The notes: a model not told the origin generated them from the letters alone. A stretch of 64,000 bases of DNA from Flavobacterium galactosidilyticum (GCF_020911945.1 NZ_CP087135.1:1972001-2036000), one strand, 5' to 3'; counted from the stretch's first letter, positions 19,938 through 29,290 are shown. A program made the numbers and translations.

Positions 19938-20627
19938 TTAAATTGCATTCCAAATCACATCTTCCGGTGTAGGAGCTGTAATTGTTATATTTTCTTTAGA
20001 AACTGGATGTACAAAAACTAATTTTCGAGCATGTAAATGAATTCCTCCATCAGGATTACTGCGATCAAAACCATATTTTAAATCCCCTTTTATTGGACAT
20101 TCAATTGCTGAAAGTTGTGCCCTAATTTGATGGTGCCTTCCTGTATGCAGATTTACTTCTAAAGCAAAATAGTTGTTGAGTTCTTTTATAATAGTATAAT
20201 CTAAAATGGCTAGTTTACTTTCAGGAACTTCTTTGAGATGCGCTTTTGAGCTATTGTTTTTTTCGTTTCTTTTTAAGTAATGTACTAGTTTGTCATGCGC
20301 TTTTGCAGGTTTGTTTTTGACAATACACCAATAGGTTTTTTGAGTTTCGCGGTTACTAAATAATTCATTCATCCTAGTCAGCGCTTTACTAGTGCGGGCA
20401 AAAACTACTATTCCCGTGGTAGGACGATCTAATCTATGGACAACGCCTAGAAAAACTTCACCTGGTTTGTTGTATTTATCTTTTATGTATTCCTTAACTA
20501 TATCAGATAATGGTTTGTCACCCGTTTTATCACCTTGCACAATATCACCTACACGCTTATTGACCACAATTAAGTGATTGTCTTCATAGATAACTTGCAG
20601 ATTTGATTTATTCGAAACAATCTTCAT
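19938..20627 (-). CDS. RluA-family RNA pseudouridine synthase
   Basis: 229 residues with no S4 domain. The catalytic motif HRLDRPTTG contains the essential aspartate (Asp67). GRHHQIRAQLSAIECPIKGDLKYG, split over the active-site cleft, and the C-terminal HLHARKLVFVHP motif are family hallmarks. The enzyme isomerises uridine to pseudouridine in rRNA or tRNA; the target site cannot be assigned by sequence alone. The gene begins 30 bases after panB and is probably cotranscribed with it. Confidence 0.92.
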   Translation of the reverse strand: MKIVSNKSNLQVIYEDNHLIVVNKRVGDIVQGDKTGDKPLSDIVKEYIKDKYNKPGEVFLGVVHRLDRPTTGIVVFARTSKALTRMNELFSNRETQKTYWCIVKNKPAKAHDKLVHYLKRNEKNNSSKAHLKEVPESKLAILDYTIIKELNNYFALEVNLHTGRHHQIRAQLSAIECPIKGDLKYGFDRSNPDGGIHLHARKLVFVHPVSKENITITAPTPEDVIWNAI

Positions 20628-20657
20628 ATAAATTTCCCTTTTTAGGACCTAAATAGC

Positions 20658-21476
20658 TTAATATTGCTCGGTAGCATTAGGGAAATCACTTGATTTTACA
20701 TCGGCAACATACTGACCTATCGCAGTTGTCATTCCGTCGTATAAATCCATGTATCTTCTCAAGAAACGTGGACTAAATTCATTATTCATTCCTAACATAT
20801 CGTGAATAACTAATACTTGACCATCAACTCCGCCACCAGCACCAATACCTATTACTGGAATAGAAATGCTTTTAGCTACTTTCTCCGCTAAATGCGCTGG
20901 TATTTTCTCTAAAACTAATGCGAAACAACCTAAATTTTCGAGTAATTTAGCATCCTCAATTAATTTGTCAGCTTCTTCATCTTCTTTAGCACGAACAGTG
21001 TAAGTCCCAAATTTATATATCGATTGTGGGGTTAAACCCAAATGTCCCATTACTGGAATCCCTGCGTTTAATATTTTTTTTATAGAATCTTTTATTTCTT
21101 TTCCACCTTCTAATTTTACCGCATGACCGCCACTTTCTTTCATAATTCTAATTGAAGAACGCAATGCTTCTTTAGGATCAGATTGATAGCTTCCGAAAGG
21201 TAAATCGACAACCACTAATGCTCTTTCTATTGCTCTAACAACAGATGAAGCATGGTAAATCATTTGATCTAAGGTAATAGGCAACGTAGTTTCATGACCA
21301 GCCATCACATTTGAAGCTGAATCACCCACTAAAATTACGTCGATTCCAGCACTATCAACAATTTTTGCCATGGTATAATCGTATGCCGTAAGCATAGCTA
21401 TTTTTTGGCCATTAGCTTTCATTTCGATAAGCGACTTGGTAGTAATTCTTTTGTAATCTTTTTTTGCGACAGACAT
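20658..21476 (-). CDS. panB: 3-methyl-2-oxobutanoate hydroxymethyltransferase
   Basis: 272 residues, full length. Recognisable motifs are [65 protein letters not shown] and [20 protein letters not shown]. It transfers a hydroxymethyl group from 5,10-methylene-tetrahydrofolate to alpha-ketoisovalerate, the first committed step of pantothenate (hence coenzyme A) synthesis. panC and panD are not nearby. A TACCTTTA box (21496-21503) is a likely -7 element about 20 bases upstream. Confidence 0.97.
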   Translation of the reverse strand: MSVAKKDYKRITTKSLIEMKANGQKIAMLTAYDYTMAKIVDSAGIDVILVGDSASNVMAGHETTLPITLDQMIYHASSVVRAIERALVVVDLPFGSYQSDPKEALRSSIRIMKESGGHAVKLEGGKEIKDSIKKILNAGIPVMGHLGLTPQSIYKFGTYTVRAKEDEEADKLIEDAKLLENLGCFALVLEKIPAHLAEKVAKSISIPVIGIGAGGGVDGQVLVIHDMLGMNNEFSPRFLRRYMDLYDGMTTAIGQYVADVKSSDFPNATEQY

Positions 21477-21937
21477 AGTTCCTATTTTAAGGCTGTAAAG
21501 GTAATGAAATGTATATTTTAAGGGGGAAAATGTGTAAGTAATATTGATTTTAAAATAAATTAGGTGAAAAATAATTTATGATGGAATGGAGAGTTGCTAT
21601 TTGATGTCTTTTTAAACGAAAATATAAGAGCTTTTTCTATAGCTAATAAGCATGGTATTTAAAATGCAATTTAAATCATATGTAATATCATTTTCATATG
21701 TCTAGACTAAAAATGTAAAGTAAGATTGTTTTTGTTGCGTATTAAGTCTTTTTTTTAAACCTAAGTGCTAGATTGTAAGTAAAAAAAATAGCTTTAATCT
21801 GTGTTTTAGTGCTTTTTCGTTCATTCAAAACTGGATATTTTTATTCTAATTCTTTTGAGAGATTATTACGGGAGAATGCTGCTGTTAAATTATTCTAAAT
21901 TATTTATCCTAAAAATACAGTTTTATATGTTTTTAAT
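21477..21937. other. Intergenic region between panB and a small exported protein gene
   Basis: About 460 AT-rich bases between two divergent genes. Apart from -7 boxes next to each start I see no RNA gene, repeat or coding frame in it. Confidence 0.5.
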
Positions 21938-21945
21938 TATGTTTG
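21938..21945 (+). promoter_or_regulatory. -7 promoter box almost at the start codon
   Basis: TATGTTTG matches TAnnTTTG exactly and ends only four bases before the ATG at 21950. If used, transcription would begin at or next to the start codon, giving a leaderless mRNA. No clear TTG is present at the usual -33 distance. Confidence 0.4.
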
Positions 21946-21949
21946 CAGC

Positions 21950-22249
21950 ATGAAAATTAGTAGAAAAAATATATTGAATAGCATATTGCTCGTAGTGGGC
22001 ATGTTCTTATGCTATTCTGTTTTTTTTCAAGAAAGTTCTACTTCCACAGCTATCGAAATAAGCGCCGAGAATAATTTAATCTCTATAGATTTTGATGGTG
22101 ATTTCGAAGTCAGTGAAGAAGAACTGGTTTTTTATACAACTGAATTTGAATCAGTTTTCGAAAAAGTTAGTGATACCAATCATTATCATTTTAACAGTCT
22201 GGTTTCTCAACCTTTCCTACCTGTTTGGCAACCGCCAAAGCTTAGTTAA
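21950..22249 (+). CDS. Small protein with N-terminal membrane anchor or signal
   Basis: 99 residues. The N-terminus (KNILNSILLVVGMFLCYSVFF) is a signal or membrane segment. The remainder is acidic and ends HFNSLVSQPFLPVWQPPKLS, an aromatic/proline ending that I associate with short conserved Flavobacteriaceae proteins, from memory. No domain is recognised. The gene precedes a five-gene membrane-protein operon by 105 bases and could be its first member, but the gap leaves that open. Confidence 0.6.
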   Translation: MKISRKNILNSILLVVGMFLCYSVFFQESSTSTAIEISAENNLISIDFDGDFEVSEEELVFYTTEFESVFEKVSDTNHYHFNSLVSQPFLPVWQPPKLS

Positions 22250-22354
22250 TATCCTATAACTACTTATTTATTGACTGAAGATTATTCAGCCAAGTAAGCT
22301 GCATTACACTTTGTATTGTTGAAAAATTAAGTTTATTAACTAAAATATTTCCCA

Positions 22355-22693
22355 ATGGATTTTGATAATTTTTACAAAAAGAAAAATAAATATCAAAAAA
22401 AACAATCAATTCACAAGTATCAGCAACATCATAATTACGAAAAGAAATTCTATTCTAAGAGTCATGGCAATTTTGACCCTGTTGCCCTGCTTGAAAGTTT
22501 AAAGAATAATAGAAAGCTTAAGGTTGTTTTGATTATTACTTTGATCTTAGTTTTAGCATTACTTATTGGTTTAATAGCTCTTATACTGCCGTTAATTGGT
22601 TCAGTAATTAGCTATGTTTCTGAAAACGGATTAGAGGGTTTATTTAATGAGGCTATCAAATTTTTAAATTCTTTATGGAATGGTACAAAATAG
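22355..22693 (+). CDS. Small single-pass membrane protein
   Basis: 112 residues. The basic, Tyr/His/Lys-rich N-terminus (about 1-55) is followed by one strong hydrophobic segment (LKVVLIITLILVLALLIGLI) and a short amphipathic tail. No family recognised. It is the first tightly spaced member of the operon that continues with two VTT-like proteins and TerC: its stop overlaps or immediately precedes the next start. That suggests a role linked to those membrane proteins, which is inference. Confidence 0.7.
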   Translation: MDFDNFYKKKNKYQKKQSIHKYQQHHNYEKKFYSKSHGNFDPVALLESLKNNRKLKVVLIITLILVLALLIGLIALILPLIGSVISYVSENGLEGLFNEAIKFLNSLWNGTK

Positions 22694-23309
22694 TAAGGTA
22701 ATGGATACTTCTATGGCACTTAAAAAACTGCAATTACTGAATAGATATTACAGAATCACTCAGTTTTATTCTTTTTTGAAGAAGGTAGCAATCAAAGGAG
22801 GCATAGCACTCCTCGTTTTTGCATCTGTTTTGCTTTTTTTGGAATATTTTTTTTTAGATTTTGATTATTTGCTAAATACACTTGTTGCAAGTCATTCAGC
22901 TACGGTAGTTATTTCTTTTTTTCTGTTATCAGAAACGGTTTTAGGTTTAGTACCGCCCGAGCTATTTATTGCATGGGCTTCAAAATCAGCAACGCCGTGG
23001 TTTTTCCTATTTGTTCTAGCAACGATGTCTTATCTAGGAGGCTTAATCGCTTATTTCATAGGGAGTCAATTGTTTTTGATACCTGCGGTTAAAAATCATA
23101 TCGAGAACAGAATAGCACAACATATTAATAATTTAAGAAAGTGGGGAGGATTTTTTGTTTTTATCGGTGCCATGTTACCGTTGCCACATTCTATTGTCAG
23201 TTTAGCTTGTGGCTTAATCAAATATGACATCAAGCATTATTTACTGTGGGCATTATTTAGATACTTACGTTTTGTTATTTATGCATTAATTATTTTTCAA
23301 ATTTTTTAG
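22680..23309 (+). CDS. VTT/DedA-like membrane protein
   Basis: 209 residues from the first ATG. That start overlaps the previous stop by 14 bases; the ATG at 22701, seven bases after the stop, is an equally good or better choice. About five membrane segments. ETVLGLVPPELFIAWAS and GGFFVFIGAMLPLPHSIVSLACGL match the re-entrant-loop pattern of the VTT (SNARE-associated/DedA) superfamily. VTT proteins are membrane scramblases or transporters in several lineages; this member's substrate is unknown. It is followed after 4 bases by a second VTT protein. Confidence 0.78.
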   Translation: MVQNSKVMDTSMALKKLQLLNRYYRITQFYSFLKKVAIKGGIALLVFASVLLFLEYFFLDFDYLLNTLVASHSATVVISFFLLSETVLGLVPPELFIAWASKSATPWFFLFVLATMSYLGGLIAYFIGSQLFLIPAVKNHIENRIAQHINNLRKWGGFFVFIGAMLPLPHSIVSLACGLIKYDIKHYLLWALFRYLRFVIYALIIFQIF

Positions 23310-23313
23310 GTTT

Positions 23314-23928
23314 ATGAGTTGGTTTAGAAATTTATACAATTGGGTGTTAAGTTGGGCTCAAACAAAGTATGGTGGCAGTTTTCTTTTTGTTTTAGCATTC
23401 ACTGAATCAGTGTTTTTTCCTATACCACCTGACATTTTATTAATTGCACTAGCATTAGGAGCATCTCAAAAAGCATTCAAATATGCATTGATTTGTACTT
23501 TGGGTTCTGTCTCAGGGGCTTTTGTAGGTTATGCAATTGGTAATTATGCTTGGTTGACTGACAGTGGCGAATTTTCGGCCTTTGCCAATTTCTTTTTTGA
23601 TACAATTCCAGGCTTTAGTATTGGATTGTATGAAAGCATTAGGAGTTTATTTGTCGAATGGGATTTTTGGGTAATTTTTACGGCTGGTTTTACACCAATT
23701 CCCTATAAAGTATTCACTGTTACCGCAGGAGCGTTTGATATTAATTTGGCGATGTTCGCTTTAGCCTCTATTGTTAGTCGTGGTGCTCGTTTTTTCCTTA
23801 TCGCTTGGCTAATCTGGAAATATGGTCCAAGTATTAAAGTTTTCATTGAAAAGTATTTTAATCTTTTGGCGCTCTCAGCCACAGTCGTATTGATCGGCGG
23901 CTTTGTTTTAATTAAATATATAATTTAG
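23314..23928 (+). CDS. YqaA family VTT-domain membrane protein
   Basis: 204 residues. FTESVFFPIPPDILLIALALG and ITAGFTPIPYKVFTVTAGAF are the two halves of the DedA/VTT fold, with the prolines of the re-entrant loops retained. The pattern fits the YqaA subgroup. Transmembrane helices span the length, and the protein ends in a hydrophobic helix (LLALSATVVLIGGFVLIKYII). It lies between another VTT-like gene and terC with gaps of only 4 and 5 bases, so it is clearly cotranscribed. Confidence 0.9.
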   Translation: MSWFRNLYNWVLSWAQTKYGGSFLFVLAFTESVFFPIPPDILLIALALGASQKAFKYALICTLGSVSGAFVGYAIGNYAWLTDSGEFSAFANFFFDTIPGFSIGLYESIRSLFVEWDFWVIFTAGFTPIPYKVFTVTAGAFDINLAMFALASIVSRGARFFLIAWLIWKYGPSIKVFIEKYFNLLALSATVVLIGGFVLIKYII

Positions 23929-23933
23929 AAATT

Positions 23934-24863
23934 ATGATTGTAGATGGTTTTGTATGGACCTGTTTTATAGGTTTTGTTTTAGTAATGTTAGCTTTAGATT
24001 TAGGTGTATTCCATCGTAAATCGCACGAAATTAAAATTAAGGAAGCACTTATTTGGAGTGCTGTTTGGATTAGTCTTGCATTAGCTTTCAATTACGGTAT
24101 ATATGTTTTTATGGGTAAGGAAAAGGCGATCGAGTTCCTTACGGGTTATGTAATTGAAAAATCATTAAGTATCGACAATTTGTTTGTCTTTATTATGTTG
24201 TTTACCTATTTTAATGTGAATACTAAGTACCAACATAAAGTTTTATTTTGGGGTATTTTAGGCGCATTAGTAATGCGTGCAATTTTCATTTTTGCAGGTG
24301 TTGCTTTGATTAACAAATTTCACTGGATTATTTATGTATTTGGTGTTTTACTTGTTTTTACTGGAATCAAAATGCTTTTCCATAAGGATGAAAAAATCGA
24401 TCCTGATAAAAACCCGCTAGTACGTTTATTTAAAAAATTCTTTCCCGTTACCGATAAGGAGCATGGAGGTAAGTTTTTTGTAAAAATGAATGGACGAACT
24501 TTTGCTACACCGTTATTCATTGTACTACTTATAGTGGAATTTACCGATTTAATTTTTGCAGTTGATTCCATACCGGCAATACTTGCAATTACTAATGATA
24601 CATTTATCATCTTTACCTCAAACGTATTTGCGATCTTAGGATTAAGAGCTTTATATTTTGCTCTGGCGGGAATCACAAAATATTTTTATTATATAAAATA
24701 CGGTCTGTCTGCAATACTTGTATTTGTAGGTATAAAAATGACTATTGTTGATTTTTATAAAATTCCTATTTTATATTCATTATTCACTATCGGAACCATT
24801 CTACTTATTTCGGTACTAGTTTCGCTCGTGTTTCCTAAAAAAACAGATTTAATAAACCACTAA
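23934..24863 (+). CDS. TerC/Alx family membrane protein
   Basis: 309 residues with about nine transmembrane segments. Family signatures are VIEKSLSIDNLFVFIMLF, VFTGIKMLFHKDEK and EFTDLIFAVDSIPAILAITND, which include the conserved acidic residues within the membrane. TerC/Alx proteins are linked to tellurite resistance and, for several members, to manganese or other metal export. No other tellurite genes (terZ, terD and so on) are seen, so a role in metal homeostasis or loading of exported proteins is more likely. It is the fourth gene of the operon. Confidence 0.94.
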   Translation: MIVDGFVWTCFIGFVLVMLALDLGVFHRKSHEIKIKEALIWSAVWISLALAFNYGIYVFMGKEKAIEFLTGYVIEKSLSIDNLFVFIMLFTYFNVNTKYQHKVLFWGILGALVMRAIFIFAGVALINKFHWIIYVFGVLLVFTGIKMLFHKDEKIDPDKNPLVRLFKKFFPVTDKEHGGKFFVKMNGRTFATPLFIVLLIVEFTDLIFAVDSIPAILAITNDTFIIFTSNVFAILGLRALYFALAGITKYFYYIKYGLSAILVFVGIKMTIVDFYKIPILYSLFTIGTILLISVLVSLVFPKKTDLINH

Positions 24864-24874
24864 AAATTAATATT

Positions 24875-25123
24875 ATGAATTGTCCCACCTGTATTGTTCC
24901 ACTTGTTATGTCTGATAGACAAGGAATTGAAATTGATTATTGTCCACAATGTCGCGGAATCTGGCTTGACAGAGGTGAACTTGATAAAATTATAGAAAGA
25001 TCTGCTGCTGATGCTCCAACTAGTTTGCCACCAACTCAGCAGCCTTATTTTGGTAATCAGCCACAACAAGGTCATTATAAAGAGCATAGAAAAAAACACT
25101 GGCTTAATGAATTGTTTGACTAG
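24875..25123 (+). CDS. TFIIB-type zinc-ribbon protein
   Basis: 82 residues. The N-terminal half is one zinc ribbon, CPTC followed by CPQCRGIWLDRGELDKII, exactly the zf-TFIIB family pattern. The C-terminal half is Pro/Gln-rich and ends in a basic patch (HYKEHRKKHWLNELFD). It is a soluble protein that would bind one zinc ion; function unknown. It is the last gene of the operon, 11 bases after terC and followed by a terminator. Confidence 0.9.
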   Translation: MNCPTCIVPLVMSDRQGIEIDYCPQCRGIWLDRGELDKIIERSAADAPTSLPPTQQPYFGNQPQQGHYKEHRKKHWLNELFD

Positions 25124-25146
25124 TAAACTGTAGTCTTATTATTGAG

Positions 25147-25178
25147 ACCGCATTATTTTTTAATAGTGCGGTTTTTTT
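25147..25178 (+). terminator. Terminator of the VTT/TerC operon
   Basis: ACCGCATTATT and AATAGTGCGGT form a stem with one G-U type pair, followed by TTTTTTT. It lies 23 bases after the zinc-ribbon gene. Confidence 0.85.
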
Positions 25179-25381
25179 ATAATTTGATTATTTTAGATAC
25201 TTGATCGTTGTGTAGTGCGGCAATAAGAGAATATACTGGAAACAAAACTAGCTTTTATACTGTCTATTTTTCTCTTTTTTTATATTTTGACCAATGTCTC
25301 TACAGGTGAAATAACCCTTTTGCTGAGAAGTTTACTTTTTAGGATTTTAGAATTTTCTGATAGATTTTTACGAATACATAA

Positions 25382-25965
25382 TTATTTAATCTCTTTAATT
25401 TTTTTTCTACTTAAAAAACATTCTACTTCAGTGTAATAATCTTCGCCATAATATTTCATGAATTCTCCGTCAGGTTTAAGAATGAAAAAATCCTTGCAAT
25501 TTTCATGTAAGGTAAAAACTTTATTATGAAAGAAACCTTTGTCCAATATAAATTGCTCTCGTGTTGACAAAATCGCATTATTGTAAGAGTCTTTGGTAAA
25601 AACAAAAAAGTCAATCGCGTTGTTTTTAGCAGAAATTTCATTTGAAATTCTTAACCCATTATCAGTAACTATTGACATATTTTTTTACTATTCCCTTCAT
25701 AAATACAGTTTGGTGCATTTTGGACGTAATTTATTAAAATAGTTTTGCCTTCAGTCAGTTTCGTTTTCAACTCTAATTCAAGAGCAGTTTTTATTTCTAT
25801 ATATTGTTCTGGATTTAATTTTCCCAGAAATGATTTTTTGCTTGCAATGTACTCCTTGTTAAATTTAGTGTTAACTGCTGAAGTTTTGCGAGATGCATTT
25901 TTTGAAGCACACGAAGCAATGAGGACGGTAACTAGTGCACAAATGAAATGTCTTGAATAAATCAT
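25382..25965 (-). pseudogene. Lipoprotein gene split by a frameshift in an A7 run
   Basis: Two overlapping frames, 25669-25965 (98 residues, lipobox LIASC with Cys19) and 25382-25678 (98 residues, no signal), read on as one protein of about 193 residues if the AAAAAAA run at 25679-25685 has one more A. The join then reads CIYEGNSKKNMSIVTDNG, with no stop. The first frame ends abruptly and the second starts without a leader, so a single disrupted gene is the simplest reading. The second half (FFILKPDGEFMKYYGEDYYTEVECFL) looks like a complete domain end. It may be a sequencing error, a true mutation or slippage. No family recognised. Confidence 0.6.
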
Positions 25966-26134
25966 AGAGGATTATTTGTGTTTAAATTTGAAAGTTAGTT
26001 ATTTTTTATTTCCCATTTAAAATCTTTAAAATTTAAGGACCTTTATTTTTTGCGGATTGATAGTGGATTACAATAATATTTTAATAATCTAGAATTTTTG
26101 TAAGTACATAATTTAATCCGCAAGAAGGTTTTAA

Positions 26135-26171
26135 ATAAAAAAATCCGCCTCATTACTAAAATGAGACGGAT
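26135..26171 (-). terminator. Terminator of the PepSY/TonB receptor unit
   Basis: ATCCGCCTCAT and ATGAGACGGAT form an 11-bp stem with one mismatch, preceded on the plus strand by poly-A, which makes a U-tract on the minus strand. It is 25 bases beyond the stop of the PepSY-associated gene. Confidence 0.8.
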
Positions 26172-26195
26172 AACTATAAACTGTGAGTTTTACTT

Positions 26196-26744
26196 TTATG
26201 CCAATAAAAACAAGAAAATTAATGGGAATATAATTCCAGCTAGAGCTAATTTCCAACCGCGTTCTTTGAAGCTGAACTTGCCCGCTTTTACCATTATTGT
26301 TCCTGTTAAAGCAATAACAATTAAGCTGATGGCAAATATATCTGAATAGTAAATCCAGAAATTTGAAGTACTCTTATGTAATTGCATCGTTTGGCTGATA
26401 ATTGGTGTTTTTACAAAAGTTACTATTTCACCTTTTCCAGTTTTCATATCAATTTCTACATCATTCTTTTCGTACGAAATTTTAAAAACTCCTTTCTTAA
26501 CGCTATGTCTTCTAAATTTATCATCTATACCTAACTTTTTTCCTAAACTCTCTGCAAATTTTTCGTTGATTTGATCTTCTTCAGGTAATTGTACTGCTAT
26601 AGATTTTGTTTCGGTAGTGTACTTTTCAGGATGCCAAGAATCTCTATGATTCATCATTAAACCTGATGCGGCAAAGGAAATGATTAAGCCAATATAGAAA
26701 TAACCTAAATCTCGGTGTAAATTGCGGAAGGTTTTCTTTTTCAT
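26196..26744 (-). CDS. PepSY-associated transmembrane protein
   Basis: 182 residues. RNLHRDLGYFYIGLIISFAASGLMMNHRD at the N-terminus is the classic start of PepSY-TM proteins, with the conserved HR..G and one membrane segment. A periplasmic middle domain follows, then MQLHKSTSNFWIYYSDIFAISLIVIALTGTIM and a last helix. Related proteins sit next to siderophore receptors and are thought to act in iron reduction or uptake. The TonB-dependent receptor directly upstream supports that. A terminator lies between the two, so they may be separate transcripts. Confidence 0.88.
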   Translation of the reverse strand: MKKKTFRNLHRDLGYFYIGLIISFAASGLMMNHRDSWHPEKYTTETKSIAVQLPEEDQINEKFAESLGKKLGIDDKFRRHSVKKGVFKISYEKNDVEIDMKTGKGEIVTFVKTPIISQTMQLHKSTSNFWIYYSDIFAISLIVIALTGTIMVKAGKFSFKERGWKLALAGIIFPLIFLFLLA

Positions 26745-26796
26745 TAAATTTTATAGTTTAGAAAGTGCGAAAATAATCTATTTTATGATAAAAAAT

Positions 26797-26846
26797 AAAG
26801 ACTTTTTTCTGAATAAATATATTGTATAGCTCAGAAAAAAGTCTTT
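26797..26846 (-). terminator. Terminator of the TonB-dependent receptor gene
   Basis: AAAGACTTTTTTCTGA pairs with TCAGAAAAAAGTCTTT, a perfect 16-bp stem with an 18-base loop, starting 17 bases past the receptor stop codon. Confidence 0.8.
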
Positions 26847-26863
26847 AAAAACAGTAGGTTCAA

Positions 26864-29257
26864 TTAGAACTTGTATTTTAATGCTGTCATTACTTGGCGT
26901 GGAGCAATTGGATTCACACTATAGTTTTCGTGAACAGTGTAATTCAATTCATTTGTAATATTCGAAAGTTTACACAAAATCGAGAATTTACCCCACTCAT
27001 ATCCTGCTGAAACGTCAACTGTAGCGTAATCTTCTAAGGGAATTCCTCTATCAAATATTCCAGTTGGTTCTGCTGCTCTATATTGGTTGTTCCATCCTCC
27101 AACACGTTTACCTATATAATTTGCTGATGAACCTACAGAGAAACCTTTTAATAATCCTGATTGTAAAGTGTAAAAGAAACTTAAATTTGCTGTATTTGTA
27201 GGCGTTCTAGTCAAGCGATCTCCTACAATAAAACTTCCTTCTAATCCTGATGTTTTAGTGTAACGCATATCATTGTAGCTATATCCCGCAATAATACTTA
27301 AACCTGTTGTCGGTCTTGCAGTAATATCAACTTCTACACCTTTACTTTTTGTAGCGCCACTTAAGGTTTTTATACTAGAATCGGTATTGGCAGAACCATC
27401 CGCTTTAAACTCTGCAGTTTGTGCTAAGTTGCTATTTTCAATTTGGTACAAAGTTACATTAGTACTCAAAGCTCCTCTCCAAAAATCTTTTTTGATTCCT
27501 AATTCATACTGATCTATTAAAGAAGGTTTTATTACTTTTAGATCAACTGTTGTTCCTGTATTTGGAGTAAACGAGTTAGAGTAGCTTGCGAACAAAGACA
27601 TGTCTTTAGTAGGTTGAAAAACTAAACCTACTTTAGGAGTAAACGCTTGATCAATACGTTTTACATCATCCTTAGAAACCACCGGAGTTTTAGTTAAATC
27701 TTGCGTATTTGCCTGTGATTCTTGCCAAGACCAACGGATTCCCGCTAATACTTTGAACTTATCAGTAAGTGAAATTAAATCTTGTGCATAGATTCCAAAA
27801 CGGTTGGTGTCTGTTTTTACGATTTTAGTGTTTTTACCTTCAGGTATTGCGCCACCTTGATCAAAATTTGCAAAGTCGAAAATGTTACCGCTACCATAAG
27901 TATTTGGAGCAAATGTAAAAGTGTACGCTTGTAGAAAAGAGTTTTCAAAATCAATTCCTGTGAATAATTGATGTTTTACTTTTCCTGTATTAAAATTACC
28001 TTGTAGGCTTACTTGTTCTCCTATTACTTGTTCCAAGTTTCTGTTTTGACCTAAAGGACGTTTCCAATCACCGTTAGCAGCTGGTTGTATACGTTCTGTT
28101 CCTTTTGAGGTTCTTTCGAAGTTTTGAAACGAACTATTAAAGTTTAGTTTCCAGTTGTCATTAAAATCATGTTTTATTAATCCAGAAACACTAGCTTGTC
28201 TTGTTTGACCGTTTGACCAAGTTGCCCCTAAGTAGGTATTTCTTGGCAAATCAACAATTGTTTTTCCTATGATTCCTGTTCCAAAATCTGGTGTCCAATC
28301 GTCATGCAAATAATCTCCTTGTAATACAATTTCAGTTTTGTCACTAGCTTTAAAAAGAACCGATGGATTGATGTAATAGCGCTCTTTTTTTACAACATCT
28401 CTAAAACTTTCTGAGTTCTCGTATGAACCTGTAAAACGGTAAGCGATGTTTTTGTCTAAAGGACCGTAAATATCAACCGATGGTTTGTAGAAAGCATTGC
28501 TTCCCATTTGCATAGTAATTTCACCACCGCTCTTGAAAGAGGGTTTTTTAGTAACCATATTCAAGATTCCTCCTGGCGCTACATTACCAAATAATAAGGC
28601 TGCGCTTCCTTTAAGTACTTCAACTCGCTCCAGTGAAGAAACCTCAGGCATAGAACCATTGTTAAAACGGAAACCATTTTTAAACATGTTATTAGTTGAC
28701 ATATCATAACCTCTAGACCAAAATGATTCCTGCGCACCACCACGGGCTGAACCTACATAAACACCATTTATGTTTTTGATAACATCGCTCATCCTTACGG
28801 CTTGTTGCTGCTCGATAACATGATGTCCTACGATTTGGATACTTTGTGGCAAGTCCATTGGTTTAATGCTTAAACCAGAAAGAACTGTTTCTTTTTTCTT
28901 ATTAGGAGTTTGCTTAATTTTAATTACTAATTCTTTAAGAGTTGTAATGTCTTCAACTAATTTGAATTCTACATAATTAGTTTCGTCTGCAATAACTTTA
29001 ATCTCTTGTGATTGCTTTTTCATACCGCTACCTTCTAGAGTAATAGTGTGGTATCCGGTAGGGAAATTATTGAAACTAAACTCACCATTCGAGTTTGTTT
29101 CCGTAGATTTTGCCACTTTTCCTAATTTGATTGCTATACCAGGTAGAGGAAATCCATCCGCTGAAATGATTTTTCCTTTGATGATACCTGTTTCTTGCGC
29201 TTGTATAAAAAGTGATGTAAATAATAAGATAAATAAGATTCTAATTTGATTGCTCAT
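26864..29257 (-). CDS. TonB-dependent siderophore receptor
   Basis: 797 residues. Signal peptide MSNQIRILFILLFTSLFIQAQ, then a carboxypeptidase-regulatory-like beta domain (about 23-105, GIIKGKIISADGFPLPGI) typical of Bacteroidota receptors, a plug domain (about 125-235) and a 22-strand barrel ending in Phe (MTALKYKF). The pattern VGSARGGAQESFWSRGYDM and PGGILNMVTKKP is that of siderophore (FhuA/FecA-type) receptors. It should import a ferric siderophore across the outer membrane with TonB energy. The upstream region has a complete promoter overlapping or adjoining a Fur-like operator, suggesting iron control. Confidence 0.94.
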   Translation of the reverse strand: MSNQIRILFILLFTSLFIQAQETGIIKGKIISADGFPLPGIAIKLGKVAKSTETNSNGEFSFNNFPTGYHTITLEGSGMKKQSQEIKVIADETNYVEFKLVEDITTLKELVIKIKQTPNKKKETVLSGLSIKPMDLPQSIQIVGHHVIEQQQAVRMSDVIKNINGVYVGSARGGAQESFWSRGYDMSTNNMFKNGFRFNNGSMPEVSSLERVEVLKGSAALLFGNVAPGGILNMVTKKPSFKSGGEITMQMGSNAFYKPSVDIYGPLDKNIAYRFTGSYENSESFRDVVKKERYYINPSVLFKASDKTEIVLQGDYLHDDWTPDFGTGIIGKTIVDLPRNTYLGATWSNGQTRQASVSGLIKHDFNDNWKLNFNSSFQNFERTSKGTERIQPAANGDWKRPLGQNRNLEQVIGEQVSLQGNFNTGKVKHQLFTGIDFENSFLQAYTFTFAPNTYGSGNIFDFANFDQGGAIPEGKNTKIVKTDTNRFGIYAQDLISLTDKFKVLAGIRWSWQESQANTQDLTKTPVVSKDDVKRIDQAFTPKVGLVFQPTKDMSLFASYSNSFTPNTGTTVDLKVIKPSLIDQYELGIKKDFWRGALSTNVTLYQIENSNLAQTAEFKADGSANTDSSIKTLSGATKSKGVEVDITARPTTGLSIIAGYSYNDMRYTKTSGLEGSFIVGDRLTRTPTNTANLSFFYTLQSGLLKGFSVGSSANYIGKRVGGWNNQYRAAEPTGIFDRGIPLEDYATVDVSAGYEWGKFSILCKLSNITNELNYTVHENYSVNPIAPRQVMTALKYKF

Positions 29258-29290
29258 AATTTTTATTTGGAATGATTAAAAATAATGATG

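Noticed and set aside
22355..25123. Tellurite-resistance operon
   Set aside because: TerC is present but no other ter genes are nearby; VTT proteins and the zinc ribbon do not indicate tellurite resistance.
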